DNA from: Pleurodeles waltl | Lineage: Eukaryota > Chordata > Amphibia > Caudata > Salamandridae | Assembly (NCBI RefSeq): GCF_031143425.1 | Contig: NC_090442.1 | Span: 428,747,776 to 428,811,775, forward strand | Direction of reading: 5' to 3' | Length of the DNA: 64,000 bases | Shown here: in pieces, positions 47,061 to 59,349 of the stretch | Numbering within the stretch: the first letter of the stretch is position 1 | Layout of the letters: every line of letters starts with the position of its first letter | Translations under genes and position numbers: made by a program | The notes under the pieces: generated by a model | Database searches by the model: none | The model's input: the letters and a program-made list of their open reading frames with translations, nothing else | Told to the model about the DNA's origin: nothing

Positions 47061-47540
47061 TGTGTGATGCCCCCACCATGCACAGTTATCTGATCAATAA
47101 TTTTACTTTAGATGTTACAGTGACATTAGCATTGATGTTATAAAAGATGTCATGAGTGCTGTAATTTAGAGATAATTAGCAGTGCATGGTGAGGGCATGA
47201 GTTATTGTTACCTTAAGGCATGAGCTATAGTTACTTTAGATAACTCTAACTATAACAGGTGAATTTCTACTGGTTGGTACTTTTAAAATGTGAGCCTAAC
47301 TATAACATCCCTGTAAACTTTGTTTTTAGGTGAGTTTCTATGTTTTTTAAAATTCTATGTCCTAACTGTAACATTCCTGTAACCTTTGTTTTTTTTCAGT
47401 GATTTTTTAATGATTTTTTTTTACTTAAAGTAATTTTCATTACTATACGTTACTCCAATCACCGCTGCTCAAGGTTGTAGGCTGTTCGTGCAAGTGGTTG
47501 GCAGCAAGGCCAGACCCTGCTGCCAACCCCCCTAACTACC
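47061..47540. other. Gene-free stretch
   Basis: No gene recognised. The phrase CTAACTATAACATCCCTGTAA and a variant recur at about 47,285 and 47,355, indicating a small local duplication. Confidence 0.4.
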
Positions 47541-47544
47541 CAAT

Positions 47545-47870
47545 CCCATGTTGCGCGTGGCCTGACTCTCTGGGTGTGAGAATAGGTGTGAGAGGGTGTA
47601 TCTGGGGGTCTGAGTGGGTGTGAGAGTGTCTCTCTGGGAGTGAGAATGGATGCACCAGTGTCTTAGTGGGGGCGTCAGTCTCTGTGTGGATCTGTGAGTG
47701 GGTGCGTGAGGGCCTGAGTGGGTCTGTGAGTGGGTGGGTGAGTGTCTGAGTGGCTCTGTGAATGGGTGCGTGGGGGTCTGAGTAGGGGTGTGAGTAGGTG
47801 AAAGAGATCAAAGAAGAGAAATTGAGAGAGAAAGAGAGTGAGAGAGTGAGAGGGAGAAAGAGAGCTTTTA
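47545..47870. repeat. Degenerate TGAGTGGG minisatellite grading into GA-rich sequence
   Basis: Repeats of GTGTGAG, GTCTGAGTGGGTGTGAG and similar blocks, about 15-30 bp in period, followed by a GAGA-rich tract from 47,800. The minus-strand open frame here (His/Ser/Thr/Pro-rich) is a repeat artefact. Confidence 0.8.
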
Positions 47871-48009
47871 AGGTTTTGATGAATGATATACTTAGAATAG
47901 AGATATTTCTGGACAAATTAGAAAAAAAATGTATTTATCGATTAAAAAGAGTAAGACTACCTTTCAGTGTGAACCTTAAACTTTTAAATAAATTAAAGTA
48001 GCGAAACAG

Positions 48010-48085
48010 CAACAGACACACCTGGACTAGAACCAACAACTTTCAGTGTGAGGGTTTGTGACCCTAACCATTACACCACATGTGA
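48010..48085 (-). mobile_element. tRNA-Val-like sequence, probable head of a SINE
   Basis: On the minus strand there is an A-box-like TGGTGTAATGGTTA (complement of 48,065-48,078), a CCTCACACTGAAAG stretch resembling the CAC anticodon arm of tRNA-Val, and a B-box-like GGTTCTAGTCC (complement of 48,024-48,034), in tRNA-like order and spacing. The acceptor stem does not pair well and there is no clear terminator, so this is a tRNA-derived retroposon or pseudogene rather than a working tRNA. Confidence 0.55.
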
Positions 48086-48089
48086 CATC

Positions 48090-48900
48090 CTTACTATAGT
48101 CATGGCATGGAGAAACCATTGCCATGACTATCTCTCTCTTTTCCATCCCATAATGGGAAGCAAGAGAGAGAGAAAGAGACATTGACAGGACCGAGGGGGG
48201 AGCCTAAAGGCCTGTAGTCCTAGGCAGCTCCCCACATCCTGTGAGAGCAGTCATTGCTCCCACAAGCAGAGAGCTGGTTTTAGCAGCAGCTCCCTGCATG
48301 TGGAAGCAATGTTTTTATCTGTCTTCCCTGTATGCATATTTAGGTGCAGGGAAGACAGATGAAAATTCCACTTTCCGCAAGGGAAAACTGTTTGACAGCT
48401 CCCTCTTGCAGAAAGCAGACTTTATTTGCATTTGCTTGGTGGGAGCTGTCAAAGCACCCACCAAGAAAAAGCAAACGGCAATGTACTGGGGGTGGGCACA
48501 CTGGGACATAGCAGGAGCTGGCCCTGGGGTATGGTGGCCCCCAGGCATTCTGTGGCTCACTGAAGGGGGCTGCATGGCTCCCCTCCAACATTGCTGGTAG
48601 CCCATGGAGGTGGTGGTCGCCTGGGGTGCTGGCGTCTAAAACAGATCCCCCCTTTTTTTAAAAAAAATTTGACCTGGGGAGGTGCCCAGGGTTGCGAGGG
48701 GGCCATAAGGCCCACCAGCTTTGAAATGTTTGTGTGTCGGGGAGGCAGCAGTTCATTAGAGTCCCGGGAGCTGGTGGTCCCCGGAGCTGCGGGGGGTCCG
48801 GAGAGCCCCCCACATTGGAAATATAAATGCCCCCAGGACCTGGCCTCCTGGGGTCTCCACTGAAACATTGCTATTACAGTTTCCACTGAAACTGCCGCTC
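48090..48900. mobile_element. Hairpin-rich GC-rich element, ends not defined
   Basis: A chain of inverted repeats: ATAGTCATGGCATGG facing CCATTGCCATGACTAT (about 48,096-48,131), a TCTCTCTCTT...AAGAGAGAGA pair (48,131-48,171), a TATCTGTCTTCCCTG pair (about 48,316-48,361), and GACAGCTCCC/GGGAGCTGTC (about 48,395-48,460). Organisation is like the hairpin MITEs at 43,969 and 62,403, but terminal repeats and target duplications could not be set. Confidence 0.45.
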
Positions 48901-48904
48901 CTTA

Positions 48905-49817
48905 CGTAGCGGGTGCCCTACGTTCATGGGGATGAAACCCAGGCAAACATACACCAACTCCTTGAAGAAAATGACAACCACTCAAGAGGCATCCAATTCA
49001 AAATCTACTTTATTGCACAGAAGCATTTCGGCACTCGGCCTTTATATATATATAATTTCTTTTATGTTATTATTATTTTTATTTCAATGAACAAGCCAAA
49101 GGTTAAATTTTGCTGAATATGTCTGTGACAACATTTACATTTTGAACTCACATAAACACAGAAATTTACAAGCAGAGCTAGAGCTGGAACGTTTTGTGAA
49201 CATTTGGCGCCAAAGTTATTAGCAAATCAAAAAAACAAATTCCTATGGAAATGCTGACCTAACTATAATGACCACCAAATCTGTCCTTCTGAAGTGGTCA
49301 AAGTGAATGAAGTCATTAATCAGAGGGGAACTGCTACCTTAGAGGGCATTGGACAAATAAAACACAAGGAAAAGTCAAGTGAACCATTCCATAAACAAAG
49401 AGGGAAAGAACAAATTAATAGGCCTCTACCCCAAATCATAATAAAGTCATACCCCCAAGCCAGTGGATGTGTCTGAAATATTCCTGGGCTGGGGGAAAAT
49501 GTTTCTGGCCATTATCACCTTCGGTCTTCACAATGGTGTTCAACTCTAAGTTAGACATGGGAATCAAATGGCTGGCAATGGCAGGACCAGTCACCCCACA
49601 AGAAGAATGAAATGGTGGGGGGCAGGGGAAGCAGGGATTACAGACCAGACAAAATTAAAGGAATTGGGGTGGGTTGGGGAGGCAGACAAGATTTAAAACC
49701 TGCTACCAAGGAGGTCATAAAGACACATAACGTTCTGAGCTGTTTAGTGACTGTCTTTTGAAGTATCCAGTCCTAGCCAAATTGGCCCCAGATATCCAGA
49801 GTGATCATTCCTTGAAC
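48905..49817. other. Gene-free stretch
   Basis: No gene recognised. A TATATATATA motif lies near 49,043, within sequence reading TTTATTGCACAGAAGC that may be a retroelement 3' end. Confidence 0.35.
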
Positions 49818-49822
49818 CTCAC

Positions 49823-52489
49823 TGTCAGGAAATACCTCCTTGGCATGGTTACCCCCTGACTTTTTGCCTTTGCTGATGCTAAGTTTTGATTTGAAAGTGT
49901 GCTGAGGCCTGCTAACCAGGCCCCAGCACCAGTGTTCTTTCCCTAACCTGTACTTTTGTTTCCACAATTGGCACACCCTGGCATCCAGGTAAGTCCCTTG
50001 TAACTGGTACCCATGGTATCAAGGGCCCTGATGCCAGGGAAGGTCTCTAAGGGCTGCAGCATATCTTATGCCACCCTGGGGACCCCTCACTCAGCACAGA
50101 CGCACTGCTTGCCAGCTTTTGTGTGCTAGTGGGGATAAAAAGACTAGCACTCCCCTCGGGTGCTATGCCAACCTCACACTGCCTATGCAGTATAGATAAG
50201 TCACCCCTCTAGCAGGCCTTACAGCCCTAAGGCAGGGTGAACTATACCATAGGTGAGGGCATAAGTGCATGAGCACTATGCCCCTACAGTGTCTAAGCAA
50301 AACCTTAGACATTGTAAGTGCAGGGTAGCCATAAGAGTATATGGTCTGGGAGTCTGTCATGCACGAACTCCACAGCACCATAATGGCTACACTGAAAACT
50401 GTGAAGTTTGGTATCAAACTTCTCAGCACAATAAATGCACACTGATGCCAGTGTACATTTTCTTGTAACATACACCCCAGAGGGCACCTTAGAGGTGCCC
50501 CCTGAAACCTTAACCGACTATCCGTGTAGGCTGACTAGTTTTAGCAGCCTGCCACACACCAGACATGTTGCTGGCCACATGGGGAGAGTGCCTTTGTCAC
50601 TCTGTGGCTAGTAACAAAGCCTGTACTGGGTGGAGGTGCTTCACACCTCCCCCTGCAGGAACTGTAACACCTGGCGGTGAGCCTCAAAGGTTCACCCACC
50701 TTTGTTACAGCACCCCAGGGCACTGCAGCTAGTGGAGTTGCCCGCCCCCTCCGGCCACGGCCCCACTTTTGGCAAAAAGGCCGTAGGAGATAATGAGAAA
50801 AACAAGGAGGAGTCACTGGCCAGTCAGGACAGCCCCTAAGGTGTCCTGAGCTGAGGTGACTCTAAATTTTAGAAATCCTCCATCCTGCAGATGGAGGACT
50901 CCCCCAATAGGATTAGGGATGTGCCCCCCTCCCCTCAGGGAGGATGCACAAAGAGGGTGTACCCACACTCAGGGCTAGTAGCCATTGGCTAATAACCCCC
51001 CAGACCTAAACACACCCCTAAATTCAGTATTTAGGGGCTCCCCAGAACCTAGGAACTCAGATTCCTGCAACCTAAGAAGAAGAGGACTGCTAAGCTGAAA
51101 AACCCTGCAGAGAAGACGGAGACACCAACTGCTTTGGCCCCAGCTCTACCGGCCTGTCTCCCCACTTCTAAAGACACTGCTCCAGCGACGCTCTCCCCAG
51201 GGACCAGCGACCTCTGAAGCCTCAGTGGACTGCCCTGCATCTAGAAAGACCAAGAACTCCAGAGGACAGCGGCTCTGTTCACCAAAGACTGCAACTTTGT
51301 AACAAAGGAGCAACTTTAAAACAACTTGTGTTTCCCGCCGGAAGCGTGAGACTTGGCACTCTGCAACCGACGCCCCCTGCTCGACTTGTGGAGAACAAAC
51401 ACTTCAGGGAGGACTCCCCGGCGACTGCGAGACCGTGAGTAGCCAGAGTTGCCCCCCCTGAGCCCCCACAGCGACTCCTGCAGAGGGAATCCAAAGGCTC
51501 CCCCTGACCGCGACTGCCTGCTTCCAAGATCCGACGCCTGGTAAAGACTCTGGACCCGCAGCCCCCAGGGCCTGAAGGATCCGACCTCCAGTGCAGGAGC
51601 AACCCCCAGATGGCCCTCTCCCTTGCCCAGGTGGTGGCTACCCCGAGGAGCCCCCCCCTTACCTGCCTGCATCGCTGAAGAGACCCAATGGTCTCCCATG
51701 GCTTTCTAATACAAACCTGACGCTTGTTTGCACACTGCACCCAGCCACCCCCGTGCCGCTGAGGGTGTACTTTCTGTGTGGACTTGTGTCCCCCCCGGTG
51801 CCCTACAAAACCTACCTGGTCTGCCCTCCGAAGACGCGGGTACTTACCTGCTGGCAGACTGGAACCGGGGCACCCCTTTCTCCATTGAAGCCTATGCGTT
51901 TTGGCCACCACTTTGACCTCTGCACCTGACCGGCCCTGAGCTGCTGGTGTGGTAACTTTGGGGTTGCTCTGAACCCCCAACGGTGGGCTACCTTGGACCC
52001 AAACTTGAACCCCGTAGGTGGTTTACTTACCTGCAAAAACTAACAAACTCTTAATCCCCCCAGGAACTGTTGAAAATTGCACTGTCTAGTTTTAAAATAG
52101 CTATATGTGATTTATGTGAAAACTGTATATGCTATTTTGCTAATTCAAAGTTACTACAGTACCTACCTGCAATACCTTTCATTTGAAGTATTACATGTAA
52201 ATCTTGAACCTGTGGTTCTTAAAATAAATCAAGAAAAGATATTGTTCTATACAAAAACCTATTGGCCTGGAATTGTCTCTGAGTGTGGGTTCCTCATTTA
52301 TTGCCTGTGTGTGTACAACAAATGCTTAACACTACTCCTTTGATAAGCCTACTGCTCGACCACACTACCACAAAATAGAGCATTAGTATTATCTCTTTTT
52401 GCCACTATCTTACCTATAAGGGGAACCCTTGGACTCTGTGCATACTATTCCTTACTTTGAAATAGTGCATACAGAGCCAACTTCCTACA
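49823..52489. mobile_element. Solo LTR, 2,667 bp, with CTCAC target duplications
   Basis: The segment starts TGTCAGGAAATACC and ends ACTTCCTACA. The termini are short inverted repeats (TGTCAGGAA/TTCCTACA) with TG...CA, and CTCAC flanks both sides (49,818-49,822 and 52,490-52,494), a 5-bp duplication typical of LTR retroelements. There is no gag or pol, so it is a solo LTR or an LTR-only derivative. It is GC-rich in the middle (51,000-52,000), which may hold promoter sequence. The 233-codon minus-strand frame at 51,279-51,980 has no recognisable domain. Orientation is not settled, since either strand starts with TG and ends with CA. Confidence 0.85.
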
Positions 52490-52494
52490 CTCAC

Positions 52495-52799
52495 TGATTA
52501 GCCTAAGGGCCTCTTTGGGAGCAACCGAGGACACATTCAGGGGAAAGGGATTGGACTGCACAAGACGGGTGTGAAATGCTGGTGGCAGAAGATCCCCTCA
52601 CCTCTAGTATTTCTGGGTGACCACTGGGAGGAGGAGGTGATACATGGTCAGGAGGGCGGTGCAGCTATATGACCCAATGGAATGGGGACCTCAGAAATTA
52701 AAGGAGGGGCTGGGTGCAGATCTAGATGGCATAAGGGATGATGCGCTCTTCGACACGCCGGGTCGATCTTGCTCAAGGCAAGTAGGAGACTCAAGATCT
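52495..52799. other. Unassigned stretch between solo LTR and transposase remnant
   Basis: No gene recognised. It may be the 3' part of the HARBI1-like element that the LTR invaded. Confidence 0.3.
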
Positions 52800-53990
52800 T
52801 CCTCCTTCTGACTGGAGGTGTCAACATCTGCTGCTCTTCCTTCCCCCAGCTGGCTGTTCAGCCTCCACCAGGATTCTGTAGGTGACAGTTTGTGTTACTC
52901 TCTGGGAGGCACAATGTTGCAGGAACTGGAGGTTTCCATCCCGAGTGTATAGTCTCCTGCTACGTGTGGAAGAGAAATTCCACATATAGGACAGAAGCTT
53001 TAAATGCAGGAGGGAACTCATTGCATGAGGGATATAGACACCCTGCATGTACTTAAAGTACTAAAAGTGTGATATGGTAGCCAAATAAAACCAGGGATAG
53101 TTTGTGTTCCTCAACATATGTTTGTTAAGTAGGGGTTTCAGGATGTTTGCCCTAAAACGTGTAGCATGTGAAATTTTGTAATTTTGTGTTGCTAAGAAAT
53201 ATAAGTATGTTTGAGAAAATTAAGTTAACTATTTGTAAACTGGAGCATGTCGTGGTAGTTGACTGCACTAACATTATGTGTAACAGGGTTGACTCAGGAT
53301 GATATATATGGACAGAGTGTCAGTCATCCACCATTCATCATTGACAAGAGTCTTTCTAACCACATAAATGCCAGTATGAGGTGTTGTTACTTACTAATAA
53401 GCTACATGCCATCATAAACATTAGCAACCAAAATGATATGCAAGAGGTGACTGTCAGAAAATGTAGCTGCCAAGTGTGTTTCTAGGGAACTCAGTTTACA
53501 CATCAGTGAAGTTGGCCCAGGTATCTCAGACAGCCTGCATGTTGAGGGTTCACTAGCGGTGTCGGTTGCGGAAAATGTATGCTGTGTGGTGAGGTGGCTG
53601 AAGTGCCATGTAGTTGTAGTCAATGACACTCAGCACACAAGGGAAGTGGCCATAGGCATAACATTTTCCTGTCACCCTTTACCTTTCTGCCAGTGCAGGA
53701 AGCATGGCACTATACTGGTACACTCTTCTGTTGATACATCCCACAACTTGAAGAAAGTATCAAGACTGGCTTGCTTCGAAGATACCAACTTTGTCGGAGA
53801 TACCATTCTGGAAAGAGATAGGTCCCTTGATATGGGGTGCAGCCAGCATTTTGACATGGGCGGTGAATAAATCAAGCTCCTGCTTCCAGTCGATAAACAT
53901 GTCCAGAATCACATCATGTGAGAAGCGGAATCTGCCATTAACAGCTTCTCTGGACATTTCAAAGATGTTGATCCTTTGCCTGTAAACCCT
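52800..53990 (-). pseudogene. Second, old PIF/Harbinger (HARBI1-like) transposase remnant
   Basis: The minus-strand frame from 53,957 reads GRFRFSHDVILDMFIDWKQE, the N-terminal helix region of HARBI1-like proteins. After frameshifts a longer stretch reads YGHFPCVLSVIDYNYMALQP followed by AYIFRNRHR, corresponding to the 'GVIDGTHVAL.PP...YRNRK' block; here the first catalytic aspartate (SVID) is still present. TLNMQAV, NFTDV and EFPRNTLGSYIF fit the next conserved block, with stops between. The GDSGYP and ERTFG sites are not identifiable. A minus-strand frame at 52,821-53,048 may be its C-terminal part, but that is weak. The sequence is far from the transposase at 14.6-15.7 kb, so it is a different lineage. 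Confidence 0.65.
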
Positions 53991-54069
53991 TCATCTCCTC
54001 CTCTCAAATAATTCCTCCTCAAACTTAGGGACAAACCTATGTTCAGTGATATAGTGAGTGAAGCTAAAC

Positions 54070-57000
54070 TTTGTTTTTGTTTTTCTTGATGACCAAATGT
54101 TATTGAGTTTAACAACACACTCATTATACACTGTGGTACAGACATTATTATCAAGCTAGCTCATGAACGCAATACTGAATCTGAACAGTCATATTGAACA
54201 ACATTTCACTACGCCGGCATCCTGTGATATGTTCACCTCCTCCCCCATATCTTATTGTATTTTAGTGGGCATCTCAATGCCTCATATATTGACTTTGCTT
54301 GGTGTGCACACCAGTCAACCGCCCCTCTACGAGTCCAGCGGTGAGGAGGGTGCAGGCTCCCTCCAACTAAAAAGCAATATCTTTCTGCACCACCAAGCAG
54401 GCCACTCCTATGATACGCTTTTCGCAGTGTGGCCCTCCAAGTTCCTCTAAAAGTCCCAAGAGCGCCACATGGGGACCCAAATCAATAGAATGACCCAGCA
54501 CCACTGAGATCACATGGCTCACCTTATCCCAAAAGGAGCATAGGGCCGGTCAAGCCCAAACCACATGGAAGAAATCGGCATCAGGGAAGGAGCAGTGTTC
54601 ACATGCGCTCTGGGCTACCCAACCCATCTGCTATAGTTGATAGGGAGACAGATAAGTTGCATGAAGATCATTGATTTAGATCATCTGTAGTCAGAAGGAA
54701 ATTTCCAGCACTTTCTGGGCCATACTTGCCTCCCTCAAGTCATTGTCATCTAATTTGCCCACCCAGCCCTCCCATATCCACTAGAGAGAAGGTAACCTGT
54801 CTGGTGCATTAATAATCAGAGTACGATAAATCATTGATATGGTTCCTAAGAGCCCCATTACAAACTTTGCTTCAAGTGTATTATATACACGGACCTGTGC
54901 ATCCATTCGGAGATGAACCCGCAAAGTGTGACACAACTGGAGGTATCAAAAGAATTGTGTATGGGATAGGTGGTAATGGTTCATTAGTTCATGGAAGGAC
55001 ATCAGTGTCCCCCCTCGGTGGACGTCCCCCAGGTATATGATCCCTATTCGTTCCCACTGGACGAAGCCCACAAGACCCGATACCTGTTTGAGCCAGGTGC
55101 CTTGCCACAGAGGAGTCATGCATGTAAGTCGGTGGTCCCATTGGATTAAGCACAAAGCTGCCTTCTAACAAAGCACTACCACTTGGGTACAAGGGGGCAC
55201 CATTAACAAAATACGGTTTCTATGTAGCAGGCCGAGAAGTACCTCAAACCGCAGAAGGTGTAGTTCTAGACAGTATTCTGGGTCATCCCATCCCCCTATA
55301 AACCATTTATTGATGGGAACTAGATGCACATCAAACCGCGCTAGAGGATATGGAAAATTCATCAGAATATACACGTCCTGGGGGAGGTATGTCACTTTAA
55401 AAACTGCAATACGTCCAACCGGATTAAAAGGCAGGCGGCTACACTTATGCAAGTCCCTGTCCAAGGCCGATGCAAGGGGTCAAACTTTGAGGGACCAGAC
55501 CCCCCTTTCGACCCCTTGCATCGGCCTTGGACAGGGATGTCGACCACCACACACATAAAGGAATTTCGACAGACTGGAATGTTGGGGCACCAATGTTTCC
55601 TTGCGGCCTCACCAGCACCACCACCAAGAGGGACTTGCTTGCATGAATCTGCAGGCCGGAGCCCTTCTCATGGGAATGGAGGGATGGAGGGATGGAGGGA
55701 AGACATCTGGGGGCCTGAGGATTTTGGATTGATGTGGATGTGCAGGACATCGTCAGCATAGCGAGCAATTCGGTCTTCAATATGCCCCTCCCACTGCCAG
55801 CCCCAGACCCAAGCATCGCAGTGTATTAAATATACCAGAGGTTCTATGGCCAGGGTGAAGAGCATTGGTGACAGAGTGCATCCCTGAGGTGTGCCCCTAG
55901 GGATTAGAAAAGGTGAAGACAGGACTCTGTTGACTCAGACCTAGATAGTGGGGATGTTATACAGGAGGCCAACTATTTCCCAGAAAGAGGGTCCAAAGCC
56001 AGCCTGTGTTGAATGCCTTCTGAAAATCGACAAAGAGGAAGGGTAAGTCATGGTTCAAGCAGTGTGACTGAGAGAGGGCCAGCTGCACTCTTCGATTGCA
56101 GTTCCGGGTACTTCTAGCTGGCAAAAGTCACATTGGTCAGGTTGTATTAGATGGAACAATGTCTGACTCAGCCTGGTTGCCACAGCTTTAGTGAAAACCT
56201 TGATGTCTACATTAATAAGAGAAATGGGTTGGTAAGAGGAGCATCGGTCCATGGGCAGGCCCATCTTAAGTATAATTACTTAAGATGCTTCCACATAGAG
56301 GGTCAGCCTCAAGTCGATGATTCTGCATAGAGGGTCAGCAGGTGAGTTACCAGAATAGCATGGTAGTGCTTAAAGAAGTTGATGGGAAATCCATCTGCGC
56401 CTGAGGTTTTGCCTGAGTGGAGGTAGGAAATGGCCTGCCGCACCTCCTCGGTTGTCAAATGCAGATCTTACTCCTGGGCAAGAGAGGGAGGAATAAAAGG
56501 GAGAGGTATATCCCGAAGGCGTGGGTTCTTGATCTTGAATGGAGGGGTCGGGAGCACCTCACAAAGGTCTTGGTAGAATGCTGCAAATATCTGAGCAATC
56601 ATGGGCACATCCTCAAAGAGGGTTCCAGAGGAATCCCTAATGGCAGTCATAATCCTGCTAGAGATATCCTAGGTTGCCAGTCAATTCAGCAATTTACTGG
56701 ATTTATCTCCCGATTCAAACACCTTTTGGGTCAGTGCCATCCAACACTGTTTTGACTCCTCCAGCAAGACCTGTCTCAGTTTAGACCACACCATTGTCAG
56801 GAGGTAACTTGCCTCACCTGGGCCTGGACTGCAAACTCAGCATTCTAAGGTGAGGATCTGGGCCTCTAATTCTATTATTTGTGCCAGCTGTACCAGTTCT
56901 TTTTGATGTACATACCCTTTGAGGAGGCCCAGTAGAGTAGGTTTATCGATTGCCCATAGTATCATGGCCAAAGACACTGAATCTATGTTGGTCTGGAAGA

Positions 57001-58627
57001 AGGTTTCTAGTTCTTCTTCCACTAAAGCAGCACAATCGGAGTCTTTCAGGTTCCACGTATTCAATCTCCACATCAGTCGAAGGGTGCCCGATTGAGCACT
57101 CCATTCAGGAAATAGGGGTGCATGGTCATATATGCCCCGCTGTAGGATCCGAATGGACTGTAATGGCATGAGGTCACCAGCTGGGAACCAGAGTAGGTCG
57201 ATGCTAGTTTGCTATAAGTCACAGAGAACCGTGGAGTCTGCCCAGGAGGTTAAGCATCCCAGTCTCCTTGGATGTGGCGTGTTGGAGGTGTCCCTCACAG
57301 GATCTAGATCTGCATTCAAATCCCCGCCTGTTATACCTGACAGCCTTAGGGTGGTCATACCACAAATTTTGCCTGCTCCCTCCATTTCTCGGACCTTGTT
57401 TTTACTGGTTTCGGGAGTCTGCCCACTTTACCACTGCCGAACAGTGCTAAGTGTATGTGATCTCTCCCCTAAACATGGTAACATTGGTTCCTACCCAGTT
57501 GGAATATTTAGTTTACCTGTAAGTCCCTGGTAGAGTGCACTAACTATGCCCAGGGCCGGTAAATTAAATGCTACTAGTGGGCCTGCAGGACTGATTGTGT
57601 CACCCACATAAGTAGCCCCTTAACCATGTCTCACGCTTGCCATTGCAAGGCCTGTGTGTGCAGTTTCACTTCGACTTGGCATCTAAAACTACTTGCCAAG
57701 CCTTAAACTCCACTTTTTCTACATAAAAGTCACCCCTAAGGTAGGCCCTGAGTAACCCATAGGGCAGGGTGCTATGTAAGCAAAAAGGCAGGGTATGTAC
57801 TTATGTGTTTTACATGTCCTCACAAATTTGTTTTTCACTACTGTGAGGCCTACTCCTCTCATAGACTAGCATTAGAACTGCCCTCAGATACTTTTAAGTG
57901 TTAGATTCTGATCTGGAAGAAGTAGCCCTGTCATGTTTAGTATGGCCACTATGGTAATAGAAAACCCTGCTTCCTGATGAAGTTGAATTTAATATTACTA
58001 TTTTAGAAAAATGCACTTTTAGAAAGTCAGCATTTCTCTGCACTAACTGCCATTGGTGCCTTAAAACCTGCCTCCAATCCATGTCTTATCTAGACTGCTT
58101 TGCTGAGAAGGACAGCTGCCCTGCTTGTTGCCCTGCTCCCTGCTGTCCTCTGACTCTGCTTGAAGGACTCTGGCTTCCCCACAAGTGCTCTCTATGGGCT
58201 TGGATTGAGTTTACCTCTTGTTCTAAAGTCTCAGGGCAACAAAGACTTCACCCCAGGAAAAAAAATACCCGTGCGTTGGAATATCAATGCAACACCTGCA
58301 GATATCGACGCAGCGCCTGCCTTGCGGTGGAAAATTGCTGCATCACCTACCGGATAGAGGCAATGCCTTCTCCTTCTACCAGCACATCAAGGATTTTCAA
58401 CGCATCGTCCCTGGGTATCAAAATATCCCCACTTCGTAGTGAGAAACCAAGACTGCGTACCTGGAAATTGACGCATCACTTTGCAGCATGGAGAGAAATG
58501 AAGCATTGTCTGTGCTGCGCTGGAAAATCCAATGCAATGCCTTATTTATAAGGTCATAGAGCAATACCGCTGATATCTTAATGTCTTCTAAGAGACCGCT
58601 CATATTCCAAGAGATGATTCTAACCAT
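54070..58627 (-). pseudogene. L1-type LINE ORF2 remnant, interrupted
   Basis: ORF2 encodes the endonuclease and reverse transcriptase of L1. On the minus strand it opens at 58,627 with MVRIISWNMSGL, the endonuclease N-terminus. An LTR fragment replaces part of the endonuclease; the frame resumes near 57,317 with GGDLNADLDP and later IYDHAPLFPEW (the SDHAP motif, S changed to Y) with the linker WRLNTWNLKDSD. RT blocks follow: SSYQPISLINVDIKVFTKAV at about 56,230, and ARYADDVLH with the active-site YADD at 55,749-55,760. A C-terminal cysteine-histidine segment, CEHCSFPDADFFHVVWACPA, lies near 54,590. Numerous stops and frameshifts break it. A TTTGTTTTTGTTTTT tract at about 54,071-54,084 could be the complement of an eroded poly(A) tail. 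Confidence 0.8.
57329..58548 (-). mobile_element. LTR fragment inserted in L1 ORF2
   Basis: It starts with TGTTATACCTGACAGCC and shares the ordered motifs of the LTRs at 10,226 and 35,654 (CTTTACCACTGC, GTAGAGTGCACT, TACTAGTGGGCCTGCAG). The right end is cut at about 58,548, where L1 endonuclease sequence resumes; part of the endonuclease is missing, so the insertion was accompanied or followed by a deletion. No matching target duplication was found. Confidence 0.65.
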
Positions 58628-59349
58628 CTAGAAGGGTTCTAGAAAAATATGTAGCAGGTCTCTCAGTGGTGGCCAAGCTGTGAACGGTACCCCATAGCCT
58701 AACCCAGGTGTCAAGATAAATACAGTTTAGAGCTCACATGGTTGAAAGGTAAAGAAAACATATCAACACAAAGGAAAGGAAATCATATCAACACAACAGC
58801 CCCACTCAAAACAACACAACACCTCCAACGCACCTCCACCCCATACTTCCAACTCTGAAGCATCTGTCACAGATAGGAAAAAGATAACACAATACACTTT
58901 TGGGGAAAAACACAGACGGGATCTTCAGCCGCCAATGTGAAGGATAACAATGCCTTACAGGAGTTTTGACTATTGAATTGAGACAAGGGCCTGTCAAGGG
59001 CCACCAATCTCCACAGTGAAAACTGTCTGGCACTGAGGTATATATTACTACTTTGGGCAGTCATGTTTGTGCAGGGGCCCCTTGGTGCACGGCACCCCAG
59101 TATGTCAGGCACATTCTCTGAGGACCTAAATAGCTGTGGGGTGTCAGAGAGATTTGCATTAGGATCTGCCGCATTCAGGTCCTCCTCAACAGCAAATGGG
59201 CTCGCTGAGGTCTGGCTCCCCCCTCAAGCTGATTTGACTTTCTTAGATATGGAGGGTTTCCTCTGGGGCCCTGAGGGGGGAGAGGTTGGAGTCTCCCCCT
59301 CTAGCTCTGAATTCACTCAGCCCCAGGAGCTGAAGTGACCGCTGCTCCG

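Noticed and set aside
51279..51980. A 233-codon minus-strand frame
   Set aside because: It lies wholly inside the GC-rich centre of the solo LTR, overlaps other open frames on both strands and has no recognisable domain.
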